Positions 44,738 to 54,206 of a stretch of 64,000 nucleotides of DNA are shown piece by piece. The notes beneath the pieces are model-generated. The model was not told the DNA's origin and made no database searches. It saw only the letters and a program-made list of their open reading frames with translations. The stretch comes from Hawksworthiomyces lignivorus (lineage: Eukaryota > Ascomycota > Sordariomycetes > Ophiostomatales > Ophiostomataceae). How positions within the stretch are numbered: the stretch's first letter is position 1; each line of letters starts with the position of its first letter. Both the position numbers and the translations under genes were made by a program. The stretch lies in NCBI GenBank assembly GCA_002917075.1, contig NTMA01000056.1, forward strand, positions 186,001 to 250,000, written 5' to 3'.

Positions 44738-47140
44738 TTACTGGGGGCGGGGCTTCTGGTTACGGCGACCCTTGTTGGGGACGGTCTCCCAGCCGTCCTC
44801 GTCCACCTTGGGCCCAGCGCTGCCATCTTCCGGCTGCGCGGTCTTGGGGGTCGAGGGCTGCGACTCCGGGCGACCCTGGCCGCCGTTGGCCCGCGGGGGG
44901 CGAGGACCGTCGTGGCGCTGTCCTCTTGGCGCGCCACCCTGACCACCGCCACGGCGAGAACCATCGCCGCCGCGGGGTCCGCGGGGTCCGCGCGGCTGCT
45001 GCTCGCCCGAGGGCTGCCGCCAGTTTCCGCTATCGGCAGCGCGGGACTTGTAGTTCTGGACATTCTCACGAGGCTCGCGGGGCTCACGGGGCTCGCGAGG
45101 CTCACGCGGCTCTCTTTGCCGGAATGGCTTCTGGCCGGCAGCACCGTTCTGTGGGCCACCCGCCTTCTCCTCGCCCGTCTTCTCATCCGCAGCAGGCTCA
45201 GCGGCGGCAGGCTCCGCGGCAGCTGGCTCGGCAGCGGCCTCAGCCTTGGGTGCTTCAGCAGCAGCCTTCTCTGCTGCTTCGGCGGCGGCAGCCTCTTCGG
45301 CAGCCTCTTCGGCAGCCTTGGCCTCAGCCGCAGCAGCGGCAGCAGCGGCAGCCTCCTTGGCCTTCCGCTGCTCCTCCTTGGCCTTTTCCTCGGCCTCCTT
45401 CTTCTCCCGGATAGCGATCTGCCGCTTCTCCTCGACCTCGCGCTCGCGAGCGGCGGTGTCAATAGGACGAGCAGCGCCAAAGGGGCTCGCCTTGGAGTCG
45501 CTCGAGGCGGCAGCGGCAGCGTCGGGGGCCTCGGAGACGGTCCGCTTGGCCAGGTTCAGTTTTGGCCGCATGGCAGGCACAGCAGCGGCCGGAGCTGGCG
45601 AGGGCGGGGCCTCGCTGCCGCTGCGAGAGGGTGCCGGAGACTTGCCGGCAGGGGCTGCGTCGGGACGCATGCTGTTGCGCCACTGCATGTCCCGCTCGGC
45701 GGCGCTGGGAACACGCTCAGGGCGCTCAGGGCGCTCGGCCGGGTTGAACTCGCGGCGCGGCGGCCGAGGACCGTTGTTGGGGCCACCGCCGGCGGCACCA
45801 CCTTCGGGACGGCCCTCGCCCCAAGTGGCTGGCGAGGCCTTGCGGTTGCCGCGGTAAGACTCGGACCGGCCGTCGATAGACCGGGGATGGCTAGGATCGC
45901 GTGCAGCATCAGCTGGCCGCTCAGTCTGCGGCAGCGGCGACAAGGGACCCTTGCGCTCCCATGTGAAGTCGCGATGCTTCTCGTTCTCGGCGGGGCCGTC
46001 CCGTTCCCGGGGCGGCCGGCGCTCGCCAAAGTCAGAGGGACCAGAACGGCGCTCGTTGTTGCGGGGCAGGTCAGGGAGCGGGCCCTTGCGAGTCCACTCG
46101 CTCAGGTCGCGAGAAGACTCGCCACGGTCGCCGCGCTCCTTGGCTGTGGGATATGTCAGCAGATTAAAATTACAGCAACGTATACAGGCAGACCGAAAGC
46201 CTTTGTCAAAAAAAGGAATGATGACGTACGTGGATCAGCGATCTTGACCTTGATGTTCCGACCGCGGAAAGAAATGCCGTCGAGGGTGAGTGCCTTCTTC
46301 AGGCCATCGACATCTGCGAACTCGGCGTAGCCAAAGCCCTTGGGACGCTTGGTCTCGCGGTCCTCGATCAGACGAATGCTGGTGACATCGCAGCCCTCAA
46401 GCAGGTCACGGATGTTCTCTTCCTGGATGTCGTAGTCGAGATTGCCGAGGTGAGCCAGGTAAGGCGGCTTGTCCGGGATACGCTGCGGAACCGAGTCGCG
46501 GTAGGAGGAGTAGCCTGAGGGAGCGGACATGAGCAATTTGTCCAATTATAAATCAGACGTAACACGGGCTGACGTCAAGTCGAGGAGAGAGGCTCGTGCG
46601 ACTTACCACGATCAGTGTTGGACGAGCCATAGAAACCACTGCCACCACCACGTCTCTCGATGGGGGGGAGAGCTTGGGTGCCTTTTCCCGTTAAGTCAGC
46701 AATTGCCCGCCTTTTTAGATAGCACGAGGGTCATCCGGAGATGCAGAAGACGTACCAACTGTCTCTTCTACTTCGTCGGCCCAGGATCCGCCGAAAGCTG
46801 AAATATGAGTTAGCATGACATAGCTCCTTTAGCAAACTAGAACATCCGGCCAGTTCCGGCAACGGGAGCCGGGGAATGGAGGCGAGGTGCAACATACAAT
46901 CATTGCCCATAAACTCGCCATAGGAGAGCTTTTGGACTTCCTTCTTTTTCGGAGCTGCAACGATGGTCAGTTAATCGCTCATACAAAATATAAACGACAT
47001 CTAGGGGGATCGATCATGACGGATGGGTAGCCCAGGAACAAGGCGGGATGAAAGGGGACAGCAAGAGGCACGACGACGACGTCGACCTCAGCAGGTGACG
47101 GGGGAGAGCGGAAGAAACACCGGGTGACCGACGAACCCAT
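44738..47140 (-). CDS. TIF3: Translation initiation factor eIF4B
   Basis: eIF4B stimulates the eIF4A helicase and mRNA recruitment to ribosomes. Exons on the minus strand are 47140-47137 (only ATGG, inferred), 46954-46898, 46797-46756, 46681-46607, 46514-46230 and 46143-44738, giving 622 residues with phase kept at each junction. The N-terminus MAPKKKEVQKLSYGEFMGND and GGSWADEVEE are typical. The RRM (about 77-154) has RNP2 AHLGNL and RNP1 KGFGYAEF. Two degenerate repeats follow (DLSEWTRKGPLPDLP and DFTWERKGPLSPLP), as in yeast Tif3. Then come a Glu/Lys/Ala-rich helical stretch, REP repeats and an RGG-like tail ending DEDGWETVPNKGRRNQKPRP. The first exon has a weak GTTCGT donor and is the least certain part; all other junctions are strong. 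Confidence 0.9.
45067..45113 (-). repeat. 9-nt repeat encoding REP units in eIF4B
   Basis: About five tandem copies of a 9-nt unit that encode Arg-Glu-Pro repeats in the C-terminal disordered region of eIF4B. It is in frame and probably length-variable. Confidence 0.88.
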
Positions 47141-47917
47141 GATGGAAAGAAAAGAGTAAGGGTATGTTGGCTACGTGCGACGAACTGGAAGTCGAGGCGC
47201 GTAGACAACAAGACGAAAGCCGGGGAGGAAAGCGGCGGCGGTTGGTGGTGATGAGGAGGATAGAATTCCTATTGGGGGTCGTCCGACGAAAAGGGATCGA
47301 AGAGACGACAAGCGAGAGTCGACAACGAAAGTCGGGGGTAAGTTTAAATTGGATATGACCTGCGCGAGATCTGTATTGCGTACTCAATCAGGAAGGCTGA
47401 TTGGGTACGACAAAGGGTTGCGAAGTTGGAAGTGGTTGAATTTCCGGACGAGCTTTGATGAGGGGGGGTTGGTGCAGGATGGAGGTCTCCTGCGGTTGAC
47501 TGTAGGGTTGGAGGTGGAAGAGGCCAGCCGTGATGAGAAAAAAAATTTGATATTTGAGGATTGGCTGAGGGTTGGACCTTTTCCTTTTTTTTTTTTTTTT
47601 TTTTTTTTCTTGCTTAAAGTGGGCGGCGCGACCCAAATACGCACTAGCCCCAATAAGGACTAACCCCACCTTTTTATTTCCTTTTTTTCCACTATTTCTT
47701 CTATCTCCTGGTGCTATTAAACCGTATCTTCCCAGCTTCCTTAATTATCCTCCAGAGGAAGGAGCAATCGCCAGTTTTCCTCTAAAACTACGTGTGTCGT
47801 TGCCAAAAACATTCTCGTCCCTCAGCGACAATTTTAACCCTCTGAAACACCGCAGCTTTTTGAACTCATGCTTCCTTTATAAATGACGAAACGTCCACAG
47901 TGTCCAACGATGAAATA
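47141..47917. other. Upstream region of eIF4B
   Basis: About 780 nt. On the minus strand this is the eIF4B promoter and leader, with CT-rich sequence before the inferred ATG. A run of about 24 T lies at 47585-47608. The right end (about 47871-47917) is the conserved 5' flank of the tRNA-derived repeat described next. Confidence 0.5.
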
Positions 47918-48039
47918 GGTAGCTTGACCGAGTAGTTAAGGTGTTCGCATGGTCGCTTCTAGGTGGTGGACTTCTAGGTCCTATGTCGAATGGGCTATTA
48001 TGCCTGCACGGGTTCGAATCCAGTAGCTATCGTTTTTTT
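47871..48039 (+). repeat. tRNA-derived element, copy A (most complete)
   Basis: The tRNA-like body at 47918-48032 has a 7-bp acceptor stem (GGTAGCT with AGCTATC), a box A-like TGACCGAGTAG at 47925-47935 and an exact box B GGTTCGAATCC at 48011-48021. The T-arm pairs at four of five positions. A long variable-arm-like hairpin (GGGCTATTATGCCT) suggests origin from a class II tRNA (Leu or Ser). A run of seven T at 48033-48039 can end Pol III transcription. No proper anticodon loop can be drawn, since the interval between the anticodon-stem halves is 39 nt and lacks U33. A ~47-nt 5' flank is shared with copy C, so this looks like a dispersed element and not a working tRNA gene, though an unusual intron-containing tRNA is possible. 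Confidence 0.65.
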
Positions 48040-49136
48040 GGTCCTTTATTTTGACTCTGTGATTATGTTCTTTTTCTTATTTTTCATTTCTCATAATTAT
48101 ATGGTAAAACTCCTCTTTGCACCTGAATTCTTCGCTGCTTTATCAGTAAAGACCTCCTTAAGATCATGCTTCACACAACAAAATTAGTTTTTTAAACCGC
48201 TAATCTGGAGTGTGTATCAACCAATAAATTTGGTGTATTTACACGAAAGTGAAAAGCTTTCGGGTACAAATAAGCAAAGAAAAACACAACAGTGCAAATA
48301 AGAATTCTCAATTTTTTATTTTATTTATTTATTTATTATTTTTTTTTTTTGAATAAGGATAAAAAACTAACAACACGACCGCAAAATGGCCAGCTCTGCC
48401 GCTCTCCTTGATTCATAATCGAGTATGTAGAAGGTGTGAGCTAAGTACTTTCGAATTAGTTGAATAAAAAAGGGCTTGCTGTGCCGGTAGCCACGTCCAA
48501 ATGCACTTTGCTCACGCGTCATACTTGTTATTGGTAGCTTTTCGGTCAATCCGTACATGCCCAGAGTTCCAGCGTAGTAAGATACTGAGTTGTAGATGTG
48601 GAGATCCCCTTGAGATGCGGTAGGAGAGTGGAGGATTCAGCTGTCTCTGGAGCTATTCTGCCTTCTCTCGCCGTCTAAGGCATACAAAAGGGGGACAGAC
48701 TTCTGAACCTTTTCGTTAGATAGAGAAGACAGGCGCATGAATATACGCATTGTGAACGCACGGGGCGTTGTATCAGGAAGAACCTATTCGTGGAGACAAG
48801 AACGAAGTCATTTGGTTACGAATTGGTCGAGAACCGAAAAAGGTATCTGGCCTTCGGCCAGAGGCTGCCTGACCCCAAGATTACCGCAGTTTCGCCACAG
48901 AACCCGGCTATCTACGCAGTACGGGAGGCTGCCTCACATCCTCCCTGCGTAGACAGGGCCATACAGCTTCGGGATCAGTCGTACATAGGCTTTTCCATTA
49001 GTCGCTGGCGAGTTGTGGTGGTCTTGGTAGTTAGGTTGAGTCGAGGGGTCAGCATGTTTCACTCTCAACACTCTAGTGTTAAGAGTCTTAAGAATCATTT
49101 ATCGATGCAGCCTTTCCAACCTGGGACGCTGTCAGA
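48040..49136. other. AT-rich region with two strong hairpins
   Basis: About 1.1 kb. AT-rich from 48180 to 48400 (TTTAT repeats near 48313-48350). At 48847-48861 there is the perfect hairpin CTGGCCTTCGGCCAG. At 48911-48953 a longer stem pairs TCTACGCA with TGCGTAGA and GGGAGG with CCTCCC around an 11-nt loop. An open frame at 48790-49143 has no motif and is not called. Confidence 0.45.
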
Positions 49137-49907
49137 TCAGTAGCACTCAGGATCACTAGATCCTTCTGCGAGGGATTGCCTCTTCAATGCTCGCTCGGCA
49201 CGTATCCGCTCTTGGGTTTCGATGTCCCAACTTTTAGCTTGGATTCTCCGGCTTCGCCCTAGACGCTTCAGCCTCTTATTCCTTCCTCTGTCTCGAGGAT
49301 CCATCTTAAATGGCACCGGGTAATGTGCAATCGTATGTAAGAGATTTGACCTTATCGATCCGACGCTTATAGGACAACTTCTCTCGGCTAGCAAAAGAAG
49401 ACAGCGCAGCGAGAAATGGGCATCATTGCCTGCTGAGTGCAGCTTCTTGAAAGGACATTCTAAGGCCTGGAGAACGTCTTGGAGAGAGTGCTTGGTCAAA
49501 GAAGGAATGACTTTGTAAGCGATTTCGTGAGTATCAAAAACGGCAGCGACCGACGTTGTTGTATCTACATGAAGCTGTCGAAGAATACTTAATTCGTTCC
49601 CAATGCCGTGACCGACCAAGGCAATCTTCCTCGTCCGTACCAGCAGGGTGTCCAGCCTCGAGATCGAATCTGGTATTGTGGTCGTCATCGGGTTGCCAAA
49701 CAAAAACCTGTGAGAGGCAGAAGAACAATACGTAGGTGATCCAGCAGCGAACTGATATGTCTCGATAAGAGACTTATCCTGCCTCTCCGGAGGCAAGCCG
49801 AAATTCCTTGTGTCAAGTATGGCGACACCGAGTTGGTATTCCAGATCTGGTTCGGCGCTGCCTAAGATGCCAGTGCCGTTTTCAAAATCCAGGGCAACAA
49901 AGAGCAC
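49137..49907 (-). CDS. Gfd2/YDR514C-like RNase H-fold protein, 5' end unresolved
   Basis: An open frame of about 257 codons (minus strand) resembles the C-terminal domain of yeast Gfd2/Ydr514c, a DEDD-exonuclease-like RNase H fold. Visible motifs are FVALDFENG (D and E of the first acidic motif), IALVGHGIGNELSILRQL, AAVFDTHEIAYKV, SLQDVLQALECPFKKLHSAG and NDAHFSLRCLLLLAE. The C-terminal ~60 residues are basic (GRNKRLKRLGRSRRIQAK). The frame begins without an ATG; upstream sequence reads SPPDADV in frame, and a possible acceptor (TTCGGCAG) lies near 49930, but no convincing first exon was found. Internal ATGs would delete the first catalytic motif. It may be a gene with an unseen 5' exon, or a truncated copy next to the repeat-rich patch. 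The function of this family is poorly known. Confidence 0.6.
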   Translation of the reverse strand: MLFVALDFENGTGILGSAEPDLEYQLGVAILDTRNFGLPPERQDKSLIETYQFAAGSPTYCSSASHRFLFGNPMTTTIPDSISRLDTLLVRTRKIALVGHGIGNELSILRQLHVDTTTSVAAVFDTHEIAYKVIPSLTKHSLQDVLQALECPFKKLHSAGNDAHFSLRCLLLLAERSCPISVGSIRSNLLHTIAHYPVPFKMDPRDRGRNKRLKRLGRSRRIQAKSWDIETQERIRAERALKRQSLAEGSSDPECY

Positions 49908-50316
49908 ATCGGCATCCGGGGGAGAAACTGCCGAAAGGCCAAGATACTACTGCAATAAGCACAAATCCGATTTCGTGTCCATGGTAACAGTCAATCCAAA
50001 CATTCGATGCGACGAATAGTGGACTGGCGGTGCTATGAGACCAAGTAAGAGTTCTGATGGAACACAATCTTGGTGGAGCGTAAGAATTATTTGGGAAGTT
50101 GAACAAGCGATGCTAAATCTGAATAAGAATGATAAAACTAAGCTTAAGTATGTACATACATCTCATGAGTAGGCTTGGGAAAATATATGTACCAAGAACC
50201 ACGTGAACGGTAGACCACAATATAAAATTCTTTTTTAAGCTTTGCTTGGTCACTCCTTAATGTTTCCTTGTGGGAAAAAAATGACAATGAGAAAAAATGA
50301 AAAATAGAAAATGAGA

Positions 50317-50400
50317 AGTTTCGAACCTGTGAAGGCCTAAAAGCCCATTCGACATCGGGCATAATAGCCCACCATCTAGAAGTGGCTCTGAACCAACACC
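50317..50400 (-). repeat. tRNA-derived element, copy B (3' half)
   Basis: On the minus strand, the segment from CTTCTAGATGGTGG to the box B-like GGTTCGAAACT (plus 50317-50327) aligns with positions ~47955-48021 of copy A. Shared blocks include ATGTCGAATGGGCT and GCCT.CAC.GGTTCGAA. The box A half is degenerate or absent and the acceptor 3' strand does not match. Confidence 0.7.
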
Positions 50401-50524
50401 CCTTTTGTCACCCCTTCCTTTCAATCTCGTTATTCAACTTTCTGTATTCTCTTCTCTCGGTCGGTAGAGCACTTACTATGTCACCTAAATATACCTTGTG
50501 AATACCTTATATATTTTGAGCTCT

Positions 50525-50590
50525 TGTTCCTTTATAAATGTCGGAACGTCTACAGTGTCCAACGAAATACTCAGCTTGACCGAGTAGTTG
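50525..50590 (+). repeat. tRNA-derived element, copy C (5' half)
   Basis: The string TTCCTTTATAAATG, then CGTC.ACAGTGTCCAACGA and AGCTTGACCGAGTAGTT aligns with 47871-47938 of copy A. It covers the 5' flank and the box A region and then diverges after the D arm. Conservation of non-tRNA flank argues for a mobile or duplicated element. Confidence 0.75.
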
Positions 50591-51415
50591 GGGAGGGCTA
50601 CACTGCGTCGTATTATAGCCTAGCACCTACCTAGAGCCGACGTGCCTGGGCGATCAACCACCGGCAACAAAGGTCACACGTGATGGGAGCTACAAGAGCG
50701 AATCAGAAAGCGGCCTCTGTGACTACAATCCACAAATTCTAGCAGCATTATAGAGTACAGTGCGTATTAATTAGCAGTGGTACTTCTAAATTTGTACCGT
50801 AGAGAGGGGCGTAGAGGGTGAGACGAATGGGATAGAACTTGAAAAATGAGAGGGTACATGCAGAAACAACAAATGTTATATTTTCACATCAGATAAAGAA
50901 GTTGAAAAGTGATCGATCTCTTCGATGTGTAACAGTACAAAAATGGTCAATGCCGAGAGTGCTTCTCATTTTGTAAAATGCCTATGCGTTGCATATGCAA
51001 GAGCGTCTTGCTTCCTTGTATGCGGCTGCACAGTGAAGTAAGACAGTGCTAGTAAACCAGCCTGGAGACAGCCCTTGTACACTAATTACAGCACCAAATA
51101 CGGAGTACAGTGAGACGTCAATGCAGTTTCTGCTCGTCCCTCATCAACGGCACCTGAGCACGGCGAGGCTACCGCACAACGAGCCACCTCTGACAAGACC
51201 TCTGGCCAGAATGCAACTTAATTGATTGCATGACTAATAGGAGTTTTCCGCTTGCTGTGATACGCGTTTAGGGCATCGTCGGACCACGACGGCTGGACTG
51301 TGCCACCAGCTGTTTCCAAAGATTCCGGCAGAGGGCACAGCAGGAACCAGTGAATTCGATCACTGTGTGTGTAGCCGGCACATCGGAAATTGGTGCACGG
51401 CAAGATTTCGCGGCA

Positions 51416-52321
51416 ATGTCGCAATCCAGCCCGTCTACTTCGTCGCCCCGGAGTACACCGCCGGCGAAGACGCTGCAGCTGCCTCCGGAGGTTGCTGAGA
51501 TCCTCGTTCCCAGCTTACAAGTTGGACTCGGCGCTGGTGGGTAGCCTTGCAATGAGCCTGAACTTTGAAGGCACATATTTTCACCCGTTTTTCATGGTAG
51601 CCATGCTGACCACTCACGTCACAGGTACCGTCGGCCTGTTCGTCGGCGCTGCGTCTGGCATTGTGCGCTCGACAGTGCCGACGCTCTTCGCGCTGGTGAC
51701 AGGCGCACAGTGGTTTGCCTTGGGCACCAGCTACTATGGTACGAACTGATCCTGTCTGAGATTTATCAATCTGTTTCCCAATTCTGTCTTCGGTGCAAGA
51801 GACTAACCGATCCAAAAACACCCAGCTTCGAGAAGGGCAGTCATCACGTCCTGGGGCGGCGACAGCAAGGTCAGCCCGTCCGACACCGTGAAAGCGAGTG
51901 CCATTGCCGGTGCATCCTCGGGGCTGGTGGGCGGCCTCCTTCGTAAGTGGCGCAATACAGCCCTCTTGTTTGGCTGCGTAGCCCTCCGTCCATCGTGCAG
52001 ATTTCTCTAACACGGCAGCTAGGTGGACCACGGAACATCCTCCCGGCAATAGCAGTCTTCACCGTCTTTGGCGCCAGCGGACAGGCCATTCTCAACGCCA
52101 TGCCCGCGTCAGCACCGAGCAACGACAAGTCCAGCTGGCTTGATTCCAAATGGAGCCCCGTCAAGCCCCTGACAGACGAGGAGTACGCAAAGTTCATCGA
52201 GGACAAGATCCTCAAGGTCGAAGTGGAGCTGGCCATGATCGACGACAGGATCGCAGCACTGAAGGCCACCAAGGCCCAGAGAGTGGCTGCCGGGGCGAGC
52301 AAGCCAGACTCTGATTCATAG
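51416..52321 (+). CDS. Tim17-like glycine-rich membrane protein
   Basis: Four exons, 51416-51536, 51625-51738, 51826-51942 and 52023-52321, join to 216 residues; each junction is in phase. The first donor is GTGGGT, the others GTACGA and GTAAGT. After a Ser/Pro-rich N-terminus (1-30), hydrophobic Gly/Ala-rich helices appear: SLQVGLGAGTVGLFVGAASG (about 34-53), LFALVTGAQWFALGTSYY (about 61-78), ASAIAGASSGLVGGLLRGPR (about 100-119) and ILPAIAVFTVFGASGQAIL. The G-x-x-x-G spacing and length suggest the Tim17/Tim22/Tim23 fold, often mitochondrial. The C-terminus (about 150-216) is a charged helix, including EEYAKFIEDKILKVEVELAM. I do not recognise a named orthologue. Gene structure is more certain than function. 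Confidence 0.75.
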
Positions 52322-54206
52322 CAGAGGCGCATTGAACCAGAACCAGCTTGAATGTGTGTCTACTAGAGCACTGTGTACTTTTACATATATACTATATACG
52401 AATGAATGCAGCATATTAGAGAACTTTAGAAATCTACACTTTTAAAAGCAACAGAAAGAAAGAAATAAAAATTAGAATAGAGAGCAATCCCAGACAGCAA
52501 TCGAGTCATAGGTACCGTAGATCATCATCAAAAAATAAATAAATAAATACTATGGCATGTTGTCATGTAGTGCTATCAACTTGCCTAGCAGCCTGCAGAT
52601 GGACTAACTGATAATTGCCTTTCCCTCTTCGGTTCATGCCACCTGTATAGCAGGCGGCGCAATTCTGCAAGCCTTCTGCAGCAGCATCTGACCATCGGAC
52701 GTATTCTCGCGGTGAAGCGCTCGTCACCGCTGCAATCACGCTAAGCATTGCGCTGAAGAAAGCTGCTGTCGAACCACTGACTGTCTAGTCGCAATTCCGT
52801 TTCGATGCGAATATTTTTGTGCAAGTGCGCAGCGCAGCAAAAATGGCATGGCACAGAGAATGGGGCACGCTGCAAGTCGTGCATGATTTTGTGCGAGTTG
52901 GTGTAGCTTACGTCGTGGAGCAGCACCATCCATGTAAGACACCACCACTACATGTACTTGCTCCACGAAAATGGACTGAACCCGGAGTAACACACGTACT
53001 CAAGACAGTCTGCTCGCAGCAGGCAGATTTGTAGCCAGGGCGTCTCATTGGTCACAATCCTGGCGCGGTTTGCTCTGAGGTGGAGTGGCATCGTGGGGCT
53101 CGACGGCTCACTATGCTTAGAGTGGTTTTCTGGGCTTCTGGAAGGCGTAATACGGCAGACGAGAAACCCAACAGCCAGAACACCAAGACACCAAGAGACG
53201 GGACAATTAAAATAAAGCCTTACTAAGCCGAACACAGAACGCACAAATGCATTCGGTCTCTCTTTGGGGGGGAAGAAATAAGGTCTAAAGCCGTTTGTTG
53301 GCGCAAGTCGCCGCTAGTTAACTACCTGATGCTTATAGTGAGAACCTTACCGTGTGACTTTGAGGATTTCCTATTGTTTTGTTTTTGAATTAGCTATAAT
53401 GTCTTTTTATGTTGCATTTATTTTAATTCTCTTTGTTCGTTTCGGTCGAGGGAAGGAGCGGGCTTGCCTATCGCCAGCCGCAAAGTATTAGTGGGCTGCT
53501 GCTTCCTTTTTCCTTCTGGAGCAGCCGCTGGGGACAGCGTAAATAACAAATAAAAAACAATAGCAATAATAAATGGAATATTAATAACAGCATCGCCCAA
53601 AAGACCACAAACCAAATCTCCCATACAATAGGAGATTCACTTATTTTTCCATTCGCATTCCTCCATTCCTCACCCCCCATTCCAGCTCTCTGCTCTCGGA
53701 TCCGAAAGCAGCATCCTGTGCTGCATTCCATTGCTCTCCCCATCCGATTTCATATCTGGTGTGCGACCCCAGCGTCTAATCGCCCTCTATCGCTGGACTC
53801 TCCTTTGGTGATCTCCGAATCGACCTCGAAATCGACCCCGACAATCACCACCATTAGAGGCCTCCCCCCTCCTGCAGCTTCGATCTGTCGATTGCAATTG
53901 TAGAGAGGAAATTTCTCCTCTTTTTACTCTTTTTTTTTGCTCCTCGACTTCTTTGTTTCTCTTGTCCTATCCAGCTACAAACTCCCCGGTTGATCGACAT
54001 GGCGTGTAGCGCCCCCTTTAGCACGAACCGAATCTAGAGAAAGCCATGATACAGCATTGGCAAGCTCGTTGGTGCGCTCGCGATTTCCTCGACTCTGTAC
54101 TGCTGGGATTGTGCGGAAGCTGCACCAGCAGCCCCTGGGCTTAGAACTAACCCCAGTTTTTCTCTGTTCAGACTTTCCATTTGTATCCGGCAGAGGTGCC
54201 GACGAC
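52322..54206. other. Intergenic region and long leader of FMP27
   Basis: About 1.9 kb. The left part is the 3' UTR of the Tim17-like gene, with AAAT repeats near 52530-52550. No gene was found between 52560 and 53400. From about 53600 to 54206 the plus strand is CT-rich and looks like the promoter and 5' leader of the large downstream gene, with two short upstream ORFs. Confidence 0.45.
53999..54144 (+). promoter_or_regulatory. Two upstream ORFs in the FMP27 leader
   Basis: ATG at 53999 opens 12 codons and stops at 54037. ATG at 54046 opens 32 codons and stops at 54144, 62 nt before the main ATG. If the leader is not spliced here, both would be met by scanning ribosomes first and would lower translation of the main frame. 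Transcript start is unknown. Confidence 0.4.

Larger units (their letters stand above)
49908..51415. other. Repeat-bearing intergenic region
   Basis: About 1.5 kb with partial copies B and C of the tRNA-derived element. A tRNA D-arm-like string (TCGGTCGGTAGAGCAC) occurs at about 50458-50472. One TACGGAGTA motif lies at 51099-51107. No protein gene was recognised. Confidence 0.45.

Noticed and set aside
44912..46330. 472-codon plus-strand frame across eIF4B
   Set aside because: It is antisense to the eIF4B last exon and runs through its splice junctions. It is low complexity with no motif.
48790..49143. 117-codon open frame
   Set aside because: It has no ATG start and runs through the strong inverted repeat at 48911-48953. 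No motif.
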